A DNA stretch of 64,000 nt from Sphingobacteriaceae bacterium (GCA_903642215.1 CAHJWG010000001.1:248001-312000); one strand, 5' to 3'. Shown: positions 17,205 through 26,179, numbered from the stretch's first letter. Numbers and translations: made by a program. Notes: generated from the letters alone by a model not told the origin.

Positions 17205-18025
17205 GATGCTGCATAAGTTTGAACAATACTGAAACCAGTTTCATCAATGGCATAGGTTAAAGTATCAATTTTAGAAGTAAAGAAGTTGTAAGCAATAACC
17301 GCTAAAGTTGATGTAAAAATACCTAAAGCTGTGTTAATTAAAGCTTCAGAAATACCGGTTGCTAATGCCGCCTGATTAGGTGCACCTGAAGTAGCTAATG
17401 CAGCAAATGCTTTAATCATACCTGTTACTGTACCTAATAAACCGGTTAATGTACCGATAGATACTAATGTTGCAATTATGGTTAAGTTTTGCTCCAGCAT
17501 CGGCATTTCCAAAGCAGTTGCTTCTTCTATATCTTTTTGGATAGCCAGACATTTCTGTTCAACATCTAAGTTTGGCTCTACTTCCATTTCACGGTATTTT
17601 TTTAAACCGGATTTGATAACATTTGCAACAGAACCTTTTTGTTTATCACATTCTGCACTTGCCGCTTCGATGTTGCCTGCATTTAAATAAGATTGTACTT
17701 TTTTAATAAAAGCATCAACATTACCAGAACCTGCAGCTCTACCAATTACTACAAATCTTTCAATGGAAAAAATAATTACACAAAGCAAAAATGTCATCAG
17801 CACAGGAACAATTGGACCACCTTTGTGAACAACACCGAAGTAATCACCATTTGCTGGTTCATTAGCTGGGTCACCGCCCTTATAATGACTTGGATCACCT
17901 AAAACAAATATATAGATTAATAAAGCTACTATAAACGCAATTGGAATTACTAAAGATGCAAAAATGCTCGATGAACCTGAGCTTTCATTTTTTACTGTTG
18001 TTGGTTTTGGTGGAGTAGTTGCCAT
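17189..18025 (-). CDS. exbB: ExbB/MotA/TolQ family proton channel protein
   Basis: A 278-residue membrane protein. A first helix (about residues 20-42) and second helix (about residues 75-95, PIVPVLMTFLLCVIIFSIERF) are followed by a cytoplasmic region with KCLAIQKDIEEATALEMPMLEQ and two C-terminal helices with the family motif GLLGTVTGMIKAFAAL and AALATGISEALINTALGI. With ExbD it forms the proton-driven motor for TonB. First gene of its operon; a 307-bp A+T-rich region lies upstream. Confidence 0.95.
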   Translation of the reverse strand: MATTPPKPTTVKNESSGSSSIFASLVIPIAFIVALLIYIFVLGDPSHYKGGDPANEPANGDYFGVVHKGGPIVPVLMTFLLCVIIFSIERFVVIGRAAGSGNVDAFIKKVQSYLNAGNIEAASAECDKQKGSVANVIKSGLKKYREMEVEPNLDVEQKCLAIQKDIEEATALEMPMLEQNLTIIATLVSIGTLTGLLGTVTGMIKAFAALATSGAPNQAALATGISEALINTALGIFTSTLAVIAYNFFTSKIDTLTYAIDETGFSIVQTYAASHKNN

Positions 18026-18332
18026 TTTTAGGGTTTGTTTAGTTTTAGTTAGATTTTAGTTTTATAAATATAGATTTTAATAATGGTATTCGTAGTAATG
18101 AAATAACAAATTTATAGTTTTCGAGAATTTAAAAAAATAATAAATGTAATCTTAATAATTATTTAATACAACTGCTAAACCGATCTGCAAAAAGCTTAAA
18201 TATATAAAGTACGTTTCTTAAATACAATGTTTATCATCTGGTTTGCTTTTACAATTAAAATGAAAAATATTAATTTATGCAAGTGTTAAGTGTAAAATAC
18301 ACACTATAAATTTAAAATTTAAAAAAATTTAC
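18026..18332. other. Gene-free A+T-rich region upstream of exbB
   Basis: This 307-bp stretch between the exbB start and the SUI1-family gene stop holds no credible gene. On the minus strand TAAATTTG (18107-18114) fits a -7 box about 82 bases before exbB, but no matching -33 element is clear. Nothing else stands out. Confidence 0.5.
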
Positions 18333-18674
18333 TTAGCCGCCGGCTATTTTTGCTTTATAGTTATCTGCTAACAGGATTTGTAACACTTTATCCCGAAAAT
18401 TTCCCTGGATTAAAATCTCTCCATCTTTTACTGTACCGCCAACACCGCATTTCGTTTTTAATTTTTTACCTAAAATTTCTAAATCTTCTGCGCTGCCTTT
18501 AAATTCTGCAATCCGGGTAATTAGTTTACCACCGGATTTTCGATCTAAAAAAATTTTAAGCTGCTGCTGCCGGGCAGGTAAGGTTTCTGCTGCAAAATTG
18601 TTTTCCTGCTGAAATTCAAAATTCGGATCGGTAGAATACATTACGCCGCTTACCTGTTTATCTTTCTTACTCAA
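18333..18674 (-). CDS. SUI1/YciH-type translation initiation factor-like protein
   Basis: A 113-residue protein of the eIF1/YciH family. The C-terminal domain shows [41 protein letters not shown] and [14 protein letters not shown], quoted as separate short motifs. The family acts in start-codon selection on the small ribosomal subunit, although the bacterial role is less defined. No ATG precedes the N-terminus in frame; the start is TTG at 18674 ([10 protein letters not shown]), or less likely the ATG twelve codons in. It is a single-gene unit. Confidence 0.85.
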   Translation of the reverse strand: MSKKDKQVSGVMYSTDPNFEFQQENNFAAETLPARQQQLKIFLDRKSGGKLITRIAEFKGSAEDLEILGKKLKTKCGVGGTVKDGEILIQGNFRDKVLQILLADNYKAKIAGG

Positions 18675-18881
18675 ATTTAAAATAGATTTATTTCCGATGC
18701 TGTTTTTATCAACCTAAATACAACGTTTGATTATGTTTTAATATGAAACTATAAACGTAGTTTTATGTGATAAATTTTATGACTTTTTAAAAATTTCAGT
18801 TGCAATTTTATGCTCCCAAAAACAGTATGTAAATTTAGAAAAACAAATTTTATTGCAGTTAGTGCTTTAACAAAAAAATTA

Positions 18882-18889
18882 TAATTTTG
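18882..18889 (+). promoter_or_regulatory. Candidate metK promoter, -7 box TAATTTTG
   Basis: TAATTTTG matches the Bacteroidota -7 consensus TAnnTTTG. A transcript starting about 7 bases later would begin almost exactly at the 5' edge of the riboswitch, which supports the call. The -33 element is weak: the nearest TTG (18853-18855) is too far upstream. Confidence 0.6.
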
Positions 18890-18895
18890 CTGCCA

Positions 18896-18948
18896 GTTAG
18901 TGGACTGATTTGAATTGATTGCAACCACCTTAAAAAAAGTGCTAAAAT
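18896..18948 (+). ncRNA. SAM-II-like riboswitch upstream of metK
   Basis: The segment has the order of conserved elements known for SAM-II riboswitches: stem GTGG (18900-18903), TGATTT (18906-18911), ATTGCAA (18918-18924), the returning stem CCAC (18925-18928), an A-rich linker and GCTAAAA (18941-18947). GCA at 18921-18923 can pair with TGC at 18940-18942 as part of the pseudoknot. SAM-II aptamers bind S-adenosylmethionine and lower expression of methionine/SAM genes. Here it precedes metK, which makes the product itself, so feedback control is expected. Confidence 0.8.
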
Positions 18949-19017
18949 GTATATTCCTTTTCGTGCTGCAATCCCAATCGGCTACTTCTGTAATTTTAAA
19001 CTCTATTAAAAAAAATT

Positions 19018-20268
19018 ATGTCGTATTTATTTACTTCGGAGTCTGTTTCGGAAGGACATCCCGATAAGGTTGCTGATCAAATTTCTGATGCTTTAATTGA
19101 TAATTTCCTGGCCTTCGATCCTGATTCTAAAGTTGCCTGCGAAACACTGGTTACCACCGGTCAGGTTTTTTTAGCCGGCGAAGTAAAATCTAAAGCCTAT
19201 TTAGATGTTCAAAAAATCGCCCGCGATGTAATCAACAAAATTGGTTATACCAAAGGCGAGTACATGTTTGATGGTAATTCCTGCGGTGTTTTATCTGCCA
19301 TTCATGAACAATCTCCGGATATTAATCAGGGTGTAGACCGGGAGGATAAACAGCTGCAAGGTGCCGGCGACCAGGGAATGATGTTTGGTTACGCCACCAT
19401 CGAAACCGAAAATTTTATGCCGCTTACGCTGGATATTGCCCATGCTTTATTAATTGAACTGGCCGCAATCCGCAGGGAAAACTCGGAAATTAAATATTTG
19501 CGCCCGGATGCAAAATCGCAGGTTACACTAGAATATGATGATAACAACCAGCCGGTTCGTATTGATGCCATCGTAATTTCTACGCAGCACGATGATTTTG
19601 ACGAAGAAAAAGCCATGCTTGCCAAGATTAGGGAAGATATGATTAAGGTTTTAATCCCACGTGTAAAAGCAAAATATCCTAAATACAGCCACTTTTTTAA
19701 CGAAGAAATTAAATATCACATTAACCCAACCGGTAAATTTGTAATCGGCGGCCCGCACGGCGATACGGGTTTAACGGGCCGAAAAATTATTGTTGATACT
19801 TACGGCGGCAAAGGCGCGCACGGCGGCGGTGCTTTCTCCGGGAAAGACCCTTCTAAAGTAGATCGTTCTGCAGCTTATGCCACACGTCATATTGCTAAAA
19901 ACTTGGTTGCAGCCGGTGTTTGCAAGGAAGTTTTGGTGCAGGTTTCTTATGCAATCGGTGTTGCCGAACCGATGGGAATTTATGTGAACACGTACGGAAC
20001 GGCGCAGGTTGAGCTGCATGACGGAGAAATTGCAAAAAAAGTTTCCGCTATTTTTGACATGACACCTTACGCCATCGAAACCCGTTTTAAATTGCGTAAC
20101 CCGATCTATTCTGAAACTGCTGCTTACGGGCATTTCGGCAAAGCATCTCAAACGGTAACTAAATCTTTCTTTACACCAAATGGTGAAGAAACCAAGGTTG
20201 AAGTTGAACTTTTTACCTGGGAAAAACTGGATTATTTAGAGCAGGTAAAAGAAGCATTCGGTTTATAA
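19018..20268 (+). CDS. metK: S-adenosylmethionine synthetase
   Basis: A 416-residue MetK that forms S-adenosylmethionine from methionine and ATP. Motifs: [21 protein letters not shown] at the N-terminus (quoted in part), [12 protein letters not shown] (about residue 116), the glycine-rich phosphate loop [18 protein letters not shown] (about residue 272) and [11 protein letters not shown]. Length is in the longer range typical of Bacteroidota. Its last codons (VKEAFGL) are encoded by a copy of GRTAAAAGAAGYAT, which pairs with a second copy just after the stop. Control by the upstream SAM-II-like riboswitch is likely. Confidence 0.98.
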   Translation: MSYLFTSESVSEGHPDKVADQISDALIDNFLAFDPDSKVACETLVTTGQVFLAGEVKSKAYLDVQKIARDVINKIGYTKGEYMFDGNSCGVLSAIHEQSPDINQGVDREDKQLQGAGDQGMMFGYATIETENFMPLTLDIAHALLIELAAIRRENSEIKYLRPDAKSQVTLEYDDNNQPVRIDAIVISTQHDDFDEEKAMLAKIREDMIKVLIPRVKAKYPKYSHFFNEEIKYHINPTGKFVIGGPHGDTGLTGRKIIVDTYGGKGAHGGGAFSGKDPSKVDRSAAYATRHIAKNLVAAGVCKEVLVQVSYAIGVAEPMGIYVNTYGTAQVELHDGEIAKKVSAIFDMTPYAIETRFKLRNPIYSETAAYGHFGKASQTVTKSFFTPNGEETKVEVELFTWEKLDYLEQVKEAFGL

Positions 20269-20287
20269 ACTGATGCTTCTTTTACCT
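20243..20287. terminator. Hairpin from an inverted repeat pair spanning the metK stop
   Basis: Exact repeat copies at 20244-20257 (inside metK) and 20273-20286 (after the stop at 20266-20268) form a perfect 15-bp stem, 20243-20257 with 20273-20287, with a 15-base loop. It has the place and stability of a metK terminator although the following T run is weak. Confidence 0.8.
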
Positions 20288-20340
20288 ATATATTTTCATT
20301 AAGCTGAACAAACCGGCTTAATGAAAATTAAGATTTCTAA

Positions 20341-21258
20341 ATGAAACAAAAACCTTTATTACAGCGCCTGCTGCTGCTATTCGCCTTTTTCAATATCTAT
20401 TTTATTTGGGGTTCCACTTATTTGGCCGTTGCTTTCGGGCTAAAAGGTTTCCCTCCTTTTATTCTGGTTGGCCTGCGTTATTTTATTGCCGGCATTGTTT
20501 TACTAGCTTATTGTATTGTAAAAGGCGAAAAATTCCCTCCCCAAAAACTCCTGCTAAAACAAGTATTAAGCGGTATTTTGATGCTGGTTGGCGGCACCGG
20601 AATGATTGCTTGGGCAGAACAATACATCAGTTCCGGGCAGGCCGCTATTTTGGTTGCCACAGAACCTTTGTGGTTTTTAGTGCTGGATCGGAAAAACTGG
20701 ACGGTATATTTCTCCAATAAATACATTTTAGCCGGCTTACTGATTGGTTTTTCCGGTATTTTTTTGTTTTTAAAAGCTGATCATTTGCAGGTTAATCATT
20801 CTGCAATCGGCCTGATTGCCACTTTTGTTGTTTTGCTGAGCGCAGTTTGGTGGGTTTTAGGTTCCCTCCTGATCAATAATAGTAAAGGCGAAAGTTCTGT
20901 GATGATGAACAGTAGCATGCAACTGCTGCCGGCAGCAGTTTTATGCGGACTGATTGCTCTTTTTACCGGCGAAATTTCGTCATTCTCCTTTGTAAACGTT
21001 GGCGGCCAAGCCTGGCTGGGCTTACTGTTTCTAATCGTTTTCGGTTCTTTTGCGGCTTACCTTTCCTTCGTCTGGCTAATTTCTCAGCGGCCGCTGGCAT
21101 TAATCAGCACGCACACTTATGTTAATCCGGTGGTTGCCGTTTTTTTGGGATGGCTGCTGGCGAATGAGCATTTAGTGAAAGGACAAATTTTAGGGCTGGT
21201 GATTATTCTGATCGGAATTGTGCTGGTTAACGTGCCGGAATACCGAAAAACTGCGTAA
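20341..21258 (+). CDS. EamA/DMT family permease
   Basis: A 305-residue membrane protein with about ten hydrophobic helices and two internally related halves, as in the drug/metabolite transporter superfamily. The first half begins FFNIYFIWGSTYLAVAFGLKG, with the WGS motif after helix 1; the second half ends near ISTHTYVNPVVAVFLGWLLANE, both typical EamA signatures. Substrate is unknown. It follows metK on the same strand but behind a hairpin. Confidence 0.9.
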   Translation: MKQKPLLQRLLLLFAFFNIYFIWGSTYLAVAFGLKGFPPFILVGLRYFIAGIVLLAYCIVKGEKFPPQKLLLKQVLSGILMLVGGTGMIAWAEQYISSGQAAILVATEPLWFLVLDRKNWTVYFSNKYILAGLLIGFSGIFLFLKADHLQVNHSAIGLIATFVVLLSAVWWVLGSLLINNSKGESSVMMNSSMQLLPAAVLCGLIALFTGEISSFSFVNVGGQAWLGLLFLIVFGSFAAYLSFVWLISQRPLALISTHTYVNPVVAVFLGWLLANEHLVKGQILGLVIILIGIVLVNVPEYRKTA

Positions 21259-21299
21259 TCTTCAACTTTTCAGTTTATTAATTTTATTATTTTTACCAC

Positions 21300-21863
21300 A
21301 TGCAGTCAGAAGCAAATCCCTGGAAAATTAATTCCGAAGAAAACATTTACGATAATCCCTGGATCAACGTAACCGAGTTTAAAGTGCTTAATCCGTCAGG
21401 CAATCCCGGGATTTACGGTAAAATCCATTTCAAAAACAAAGCAATCGGGGTTTTGCCGCTGGATGCAAACTATAACACTTATCTGGTTGGCCAGTATCGT
21501 TTTCCGTTGGATGAATACAGCTGGGAAATACCGGAAGGCGGCGGGCCGTTAGAAAGCAATCCGCTTGATTCTGCTAAACGAGAACTGCTGGAGGAAACCG
21601 GTTTAAAAGCTGCAAAATGGACTGAAATCCAGCGGATGCATCTTTCTAATTCTGTTTGTGATGAAGAAGCGATTATTTATCTCGCCCAAAATCTGCAACA
21701 ATTTGAACCCGAACCGGAAGAAACTGAACAATTAATCATCCGTAAATTGCCTTTTGCAGCAGTTTACCAAATGGTTTGTAAAGGCGAAATTAAAGATGCC
21801 ATCACGATTGCAGCTGTGTTAAAAGTGCATATTTTAATTGCTGAAAACCAGTTAACTGTTTAA
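21300..21863 (+). CDS. Nudix hydrolase
   Basis: A 187-residue protein resembling ADP-ribose pyrophosphatase-type Nudix enzymes. The catalytic helix RELLEETGL (about residue 97) is intact. The upstream part, EGGGPLESNPLDSAK, has the leading glutamate one position off the standard GX5EX7REUXEEXGU spacing, so the box is slightly atypical. C-terminal part includes PEPEETEQLIIRKLPFAA. It probably hydrolyses an ADP-sugar or other nucleoside diphosphate derivative. It lies 21 bases before the acyltransferase gene and is probably co-transcribed with it. Confidence 0.85.
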   Translation: MQSEANPWKINSEENIYDNPWINVTEFKVLNPSGNPGIYGKIHFKNKAIGVLPLDANYNTYLVGQYRFPLDEYSWEIPEGGGPLESNPLDSAKRELLEETGLKAAKWTEIQRMHLSNSVCDEEAIIYLAQNLQQFEPEPEETEQLIIRKLPFAAVYQMVCKGEIKDAITIAAVLKVHILIAENQLTV

Positions 21864-21870
21864 AAAGCTG

Positions 21871-21884
21871 ATGCTTCTTTTACC
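21871..21884 (-). repeat. Dispersed repeat copy abutting the plsC-like start codon
   Basis: An exact copy of GRTAAAAGAAGYAT (reading on the minus strand). Its last base is immediately followed by the ATG at 21885, so the repeat occupies the ribosome-binding region of the acyltransferase gene. Confidence 0.9.
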
Positions 21885-22613
21885 ATGAAAAAATTGTTAA
21901 GCTACTTGTTAACGCCGCTGCATTACATCGCATTTACTTTTTTTTTGCTGATATTCCATCCGTTACAATGGATCGCTTTTCGTTTTTTCGGATATAAAGC
22001 GCACAAACTTGTGGTTGATTTGCTAAACGTTTGCTTGGTTTCTTCTTATTATTTGCTGGGCAATTCGGTTAGTTTTATCAATCGTAATGATTTGCCGCAA
22101 AACCGTTCCATAATTTTTATTGCCAACCACCAGAGTTTGTACGATATTCCGCCGTTAATTTGGTTTCTGCGGAAGTATCACGCTAAGTTTATCTCCAAAA
22201 TCGAACTTACAAAAGGCATTCCTTCCATTTCCTACAACTTAAAACACGGCGGCGGCGCAAATATCAACCGAAAAGATGCGCGACAAGCTTTAACAGAACT
22301 GGCCAAATTAGGTTCGAGAATGAAAGAAAACCGCTGGTCGGCCGTAATTTTCCCGGAAGGAACACGCTCAAAAGATGGCGTTATCAGGAGTTTTCAATCG
22401 GCTGGCGTGGCAACTTTACTCAAAAAATGCCCGGAAGCTTTGCTGGTTCCCATCGTAATCCGCAACTCCTGGAAAATGGTTCGCTTCGGCACTTTCCCGT
22501 TAGGAGATTTTTTAAAACTACAATTTGAAGTGTTGCAACCGATAGAACCGGAACAGCAACCGGCAGAAATTTTGGTTAAACAAGCTGAAAAGCTGATCAG
22601 AGAAGCTTCGTAA
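21885..22613 (+). CDS. 1-acyl-sn-glycerol-3-phosphate acyltransferase (PlsC family)
   Basis: A 242-residue membrane-associated acyltransferase. Two hydrophobic segments lie near the N-terminus. The catalytic HX4D motif is in ANHQSLYDIPP (about residue 87) and the glycerophosphate-binding motif in FPEGTRSKDG (about residue 160). It acylates lysophosphatidic acid or a related lipid. A dispersed repeat copy ends immediately before its start codon, so no ordinary Shine-Dalgarno sequence is present. Confidence 0.93.
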   Translation: MKKLLSYLLTPLHYIAFTFFLLIFHPLQWIAFRFFGYKAHKLVVDLLNVCLVSSYYLLGNSVSFINRNDLPQNRSIIFIANHQSLYDIPPLIWFLRKYHAKFISKIELTKGIPSISYNLKHGGGANINRKDARQALTELAKLGSRMKENRWSAVIFPEGTRSKDGVIRSFQSAGVATLLKKCPEALLVPIVIRNSWKMVRFGTFPLGDFLKLQFEVLQPIEPEQQPAEILVKQAEKLIREAS

Positions 22614-22761
22614 GAAATTTATTTTTAAGTTGATTTAACTTTCGGTAAAAATTTTCGTCGGTAAAAAAATGCTGTTCACCGGCTTTTCGCACGGATTTGC
22701 CTAATAAGCATTTAGCAGGTTTAAGATTAGTTTTTTCTTTGGTTCATCAAATCATCAGACC

Positions 22762-22962
22762 ATGAAAAACCTCATCTTAAACACCAACCCTTTCATACTT
22801 CTTTTAGCACCCGTAATCTTGGCTTTGCTTTTAGGCATCAATTACGAGCTGGAACATTTACGCACTTTCCAAATTGCCAGCGCAGAAACCATTTCTTTGT
22901 TTTCCGGCAAAATGAACCTTTTCCAAACCGTTTGCGAAGTATTTAAACAACAGGTTTGGTAA
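22762..22962 (+). CDS. Hypothetical small membrane-anchored protein
   Basis: A 66-residue open frame starting MKNLILNTNPFILLLAPVIL, with one hydrophobic helix and a polar C-terminal half ending FKQQVW. Codon use looks like the neighbours. I do not recognise it and it lacks any clear partner. A repeat copy (22975-22988) follows its stop by 12 bases, which fits the habit of that repeat to lie at gene ends and slightly supports it as a real gene. Confidence 0.45.
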   Translation: MKNLILNTNPFILLLAPVILALLLGINYELEHLRTFQIASAETISLFSGKMNLFQTVCEVFKQQVW

Positions 22963-22974
22963 TGATTTTAAGTC

Positions 22975-22988
22975 GATAAAAGAAGCAT
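22975..22988 (+). repeat. Dispersed repeat copy, intergenic
   Basis: Exact GATAAAAGAAGCAT between a small plus-strand frame and the convergent M28 peptidase gene. No partner copy for a hairpin is adjacent. Confidence 0.9.
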
Positions 22989-23005
22989 CATCCAAATCTG
23001 TATTC

Positions 23006-24397
23006 TTACCTCACCGGCTTCGGCACCACCGGTAAACTCTCGTGCCCTAAATCATCCACAGCTTGTACGGCAAAAAAGTAATTATCCTTCGAGTAATCTA
23101 AAACTGCTTGCGTATCGGTTACAAAAAACTTCTTTTCCCAATACGGACTGATTGTTTCCCGCATCAATACATAATAACCGGCCGGCTTTTTACCAGCTTT
23201 CGGCACTTCCCATTTCAATTGTGTTTTATTGGTTAGGCCGCTTGTAATTACACCAACATTTTGCGGTTCTGCAGGAGCCAATACCAAATTTGCCAGAACC
23301 GATAAATTCATCCGGGCAATTTTTTGGATATAATCATAATCGGCAAAATCCGGCAAATCACCGTAAGAAACACCTTTTTCTGTGCGAACATCCTGATGCT
23401 GGCGGTTAAAATCTTCGTTCATTTCTGTAAAACGGACTGCGGTAAATCCCTGCTGCAAAAAGGAAGTTTGGTCGCCGCCGCGCAAATAACGGTCACGCCG
23501 GTAAATCAGTTTTACATCCAGCTGCGCTACATAACGCTCGCCGATTTCTTTGGTGTAACGGGCCAGTTGCCGCGACGGACTATCATTTTCGCCGCCGTTA
23601 CCAACCAGTGAATTGATGGCGATACCTGCACGACGGGCAGCCAGCGTATCATTTCTGGAAGCAATTGCTGTAGACGGAACACCTTCACTAAAAACCCGAA
23701 CGCTGCGGTTATCCTTCAAACCGGTTTCCATACCGTAAGTATTCCCAACAATATCGTTGTTCAGCATCGCATCGATATTCCAGTTTTCGGCTTTAGCGCG
23801 TTTGGCCACGTTGGCAGAACCGTTTAAACCCTGCTCCTCGCCTGCTACACACATAAAAATCAGGGTTGCCGGAAAGCTCCTTTTCGACATAATCCGCGCC
23901 AGTTCCATGGAAAGCGCCGTTCCCGAAGCATCATCAACCGCGCCGGGTTCAACGGCATTGGCATTCATAATATCATTTACGCGGGAATCATAATGGCCGG
24001 AAACCATATAAATACGTGTATCGTTCGGGTCGGTTCCTTTTAAAACAGCCAGCACATTTTTTAAAACGGTTGGCTTATCAAAGCGGCCGCCGGCAGGCTG
24101 GGTAAAAGTATCAAATTCGACTTTTAACCTTTCGTTTGAAGCTGCGGCGTATTTTTCCATTTCCGCTTTAATCCAGTTTCTGGCTGCGCCGATGCCGGTT
24201 GTCTTGCTGGTGGTATCGCTTAAAGTATGGCGTGTTTTAAAGCTGACTAACTTACGAACGGTTGCTTCGATGTTTTTAGACGAAACTTCGGCCACCATTT
24301 TACTAATTTGTGGATCCTGCTTAATAATAGTGGTTTGCGGGAACACAGCCATGTGAATGCAAGCGATTAAAAAAATGCTTAGTAAATTTTTTTTCAT
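23006..24397 (-). CDS. M28 family aminopeptidase with C-terminal fibronectin-like domain
   Basis: A 463-residue exported protein with signal peptide (LLSIFLIACIHMAVFPQT). The zinc-peptidase core shows the M28 ligands: VSGHYDSRVNDI (His), GAVDDASGTALSMELAR (Asp), VAGEEQGLNGS (Glu pair) and later TDFLQQGF-like segments with TAVRFTEMNEDFNRQHQDVRT. The last about 90 residues (AEPQNVGVITSGLTNKTQLKW onward, quoted in part) resemble a fibronectin type III-like domain. It probably trims peptides outside the inner membrane. Single-gene unit with repeats on both sides. Confidence 0.9.
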   Translation of the reverse strand: MKKNLLSIFLIACIHMAVFPQTTIIKQDPQISKMVAEVSSKNIEATVRKLVSFKTRHTLSDTTSKTTGIGAARNWIKAEMEKYAAASNERLKVEFDTFTQPAGGRFDKPTVLKNVLAVLKGTDPNDTRIYMVSGHYDSRVNDIMNANAVEPGAVDDASGTALSMELARIMSKRSFPATLIFMCVAGEEQGLNGSANVAKRAKAENWNIDAMLNNDIVGNTYGMETGLKDNRSVRVFSEGVPSTAIASRNDTLAARRAGIAINSLVGNGGENDSPSRQLARYTKEIGERYVAQLDVKLIYRRDRYLRGGDQTSFLQQGFTAVRFTEMNEDFNRQHQDVRTEKGVSYGDLPDFADYDYIQKIARMNLSVLANLVLAPAEPQNVGVITSGLTNKTQLKWEVPKAGKKPAGYYVLMRETISPYWEKKFFVTDTQAVLDYSKDNYFFAVQAVDDLGHESLPVVPKPVR

Positions 24398-24423
24398 AAT
24401 TTTTGTATTGAAACCTCAATTTT

Positions 24424-24460
24424 TACCCGATAAAAGAAGCATTGCTGTTTTTATCGGGTA
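24424..24460. repeat. Hairpin from one GRTAAAAGAAGYAT copy and one sister copy
   Basis: Copy type 1 (24429-24442, exact) faces type 2 (TTGCTGTTTTTATC, 24442-24455, one mismatch). The arms TACCCGATAAAA (24424-24435) and TTTTATCGGGTA (24449-24460) pair over 12 bp; AGCA and TGCT pair again further in, leaving only the type-specific two bases mismatched. A run of six T follows on the plus strand. Confidence 0.85.
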
Positions 24461-24552
24461 TTTTTTCTGATCGTTAAATCTAACTTAAACTTAAATTATT
24501 TAGCAAGCTGCTTTTATCGTTAAAAAATTATTATCGGTTGATAAAGGTTTTA

Positions 24553-24636
24553 TCATTTTGAACGAAGAAGAATCCTATTCAAAGTAATTTGAATTTGATG
24601 TTTGATGAAGATTTCTCCCTTCGGTTCGAAATGACA
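24553..24636. repeat. Dispersed palindromic element, copy 1
   Basis: Left arm TCATTTTGAACGAAGAAG (from 24553) and right arm GAAGATTTCTCCCTTCGG...TCGAAATGACA (24607-24636) are imperfect inverted copies. The same arms recur at 28542-28611, 28894-28922 and 31042-31146. Confidence 0.75.
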
Positions 24637-24675
24637 AAGCGTGTAATCCTTTACCTTTTCACCTTTCACCTCTTG

Positions 24676-26076
24676 TCATAATTCTGCTTTTTGATGCTGA
24701 TCCGGGATTTCTACCTGCTTAAAACCATACGTTTTTATACGTTCGGCAAAGTTTTGCTGCACTTCATATTCGCCATGTACCAAAAATACTTTTTTTACTT
24801 CTTTCGGATCCTGGCACGCTAAAAAATGAAGCAGATCTTCGTAATCGCCGTGTGCGCTCATCGATTTAATCACTTTTACTTCGGCCATCACCTGGTATTC
24901 TTCCCCAAAAATGGAAACCCATTTATCGCCTTTAATTAAATGGCCGCCCAATGATTTCGGCTCGCAGTAGCCAACCATTAAAATTGTGTTTTTATGATTG
25001 CTGATACTGTTTTTAATATGATGTTTTACCCGCCCGGCTTCGGCCATACCGGAAGCAGAAATAATAACACAAGGCCGCGGATCATCATTTAAAGCTTTGG
25101 ATTCTTCCACCATTTCGATAAACTTTAAGTTTTTAAACGCAAACGGATCGGCATCCACTGTTAAAACTTCCTGCACCTCTTTATTGTAAACTTCGGGATG
25201 ATCTTTTAAAACCTGCGTGGCTTTGCCGGAAAGCGGACTATCTACATAATAAGGAACATCCGGCAAAATACCTTTCAGTTCCAGCGAATTTAAAGCGTAT
25301 AGCAATTCCTGCGTCCGGCCAACACTAAAAGCCGGGATAATAACTTTCCCTCCTTTTACAAAACAGGTTTCTTCGATTATTTTTTTCAGCTGATCTTCTA
25401 CCGGCGCTAAATCTTTGTGCAGCGAATCACCATAAGTAGATTCTAAAATAATGTAATCTGCCTGCTCAAACGGCTGCGGACTTTTCAGCAATAAATCATT
25501 GTAACGGCCAACATCTCCGCTAAAAGTAAGATTGGTAAATTTGCCGTCTTCCAAAATTGTTAAATGCACGGCTGCGCTGCCGATGATGTGGCCGGCGTCA
25601 GTTAGTTTTAGTTTTACACGAGGCGTAATTTCAAATTCTTCATCATACTCTACAATTTTGAATAAACGCAAGGCTTCGATCACATTTTCTTCCTGATATA
25701 AAGGCGCAATATCTTTTTGATTTTTCCTCCGGCGATGCTTGTTGCTATATTCAGAATCCTGTTCCTGGATGCGGGCAGAATCCGTCATTAATATCCTGGC
25801 CAAATCCATCGTTGCCGAAGTACAAAAAATCGATCCTGAAAAACCTTCGGCTACCAATCGCGGAAGCAAACCACAATGGTCAATATGCGCATGAGAAAGC
25901 ACCATAAAATCCACTTTTTTCGGGTCGAAACCAAAGTATTCGTTCAGCTCGTCTGTTTCTTCGCCCATTCCCTGGAACATGCCGCAATCCAGCAAAATCA
26001 GCGTTCCGTCTCCTAATTCTAATAAATGCTTACTGCCGGTAACATTTCTTGCAGCACCATGGAAAGTTATATTCAT
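24676..26076 (-). CDS. MBL-fold beta-CASP hydrolase (RNA-processing type)
   Basis: A 466-residue protein starting MNITFHGAARNVTGSKH; the open frame extends 12 codons further upstream, but this ATG starts where the family begins. Metal ligands: SHAHIDHCGLLPRL (HxHxDH, about residue 60), DAGHIIGSAAVHL (about residue 160), FSGDVGRYND (Asp), ESTYGDSLH, and C-terminal SAHGDYEDLL with VHGEYEVQQNF. This is the CPSF-73/RNase-like group that cleaves RNA. It is monocistronic; divergent BlaI-type regulator lies upstream. Confidence 0.92.
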   Translation of the reverse strand: MNITFHGAARNVTGSKHLLELGDGTLILLDCGMFQGMGEETDELNEYFGFDPKKVDFMVLSHAHIDHCGLLPRLVAEGFSGSIFCTSATMDLARILMTDSARIQEQDSEYSNKHRRRKNQKDIAPLYQEENVIEALRLFKIVEYDEEFEITPRVKLKLTDAGHIIGSAAVHLTILEDGKFTNLTFSGDVGRYNDLLLKSPQPFEQADYIILESTYGDSLHKDLAPVEDQLKKIIEETCFVKGGKVIIPAFSVGRTQELLYALNSLELKGILPDVPYYVDSPLSGKATQVLKDHPEVYNKEVQEVLTVDADPFAFKNLKFIEMVEESKALNDDPRPCVIISASGMAEAGRVKHHIKNSISNHKNTILMVGYCEPKSLGGHLIKGDKWVSIFGEEYQVMAEVKVIKSMSAHGDYEDLLHFLACQDPKEVKKVFLVHGEYEVQQNFAERIKTYGFKQVEIPDQHQKAEL

Positions 26077-26179
26077 TACTATTCGATTTTCTTTTGATTG
26101 ATTGCAACACACTTTTTTAAAAAAAGATTTATTTAACTTTTTAGTTGCGTAACTAAATAAATAGTTTTAACTTAGATTT

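Larger units (their letters stand above)
18675..19017. other. metK regulatory region
   Basis: This 343-bp gap holds an exact sister repeat (ATGCTGTTTTTATC, 18697-18710), a candidate metK promoter, a SAM-II-like riboswitch and a roughly 70-base stretch between riboswitch and metK start that contains no obvious gene. Confidence 0.7.
24398..24675. other. Repeat-rich intergenic region
   Basis: The 278-bp gap between the M28 and beta-CASP genes holds a hairpin made from one copy of each dispersed repeat type (24424-24460) and an imperfect palindromic element (24553-24636) of the GAAGATTTCTCCC family. No gene is seen. Confidence 0.7.
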
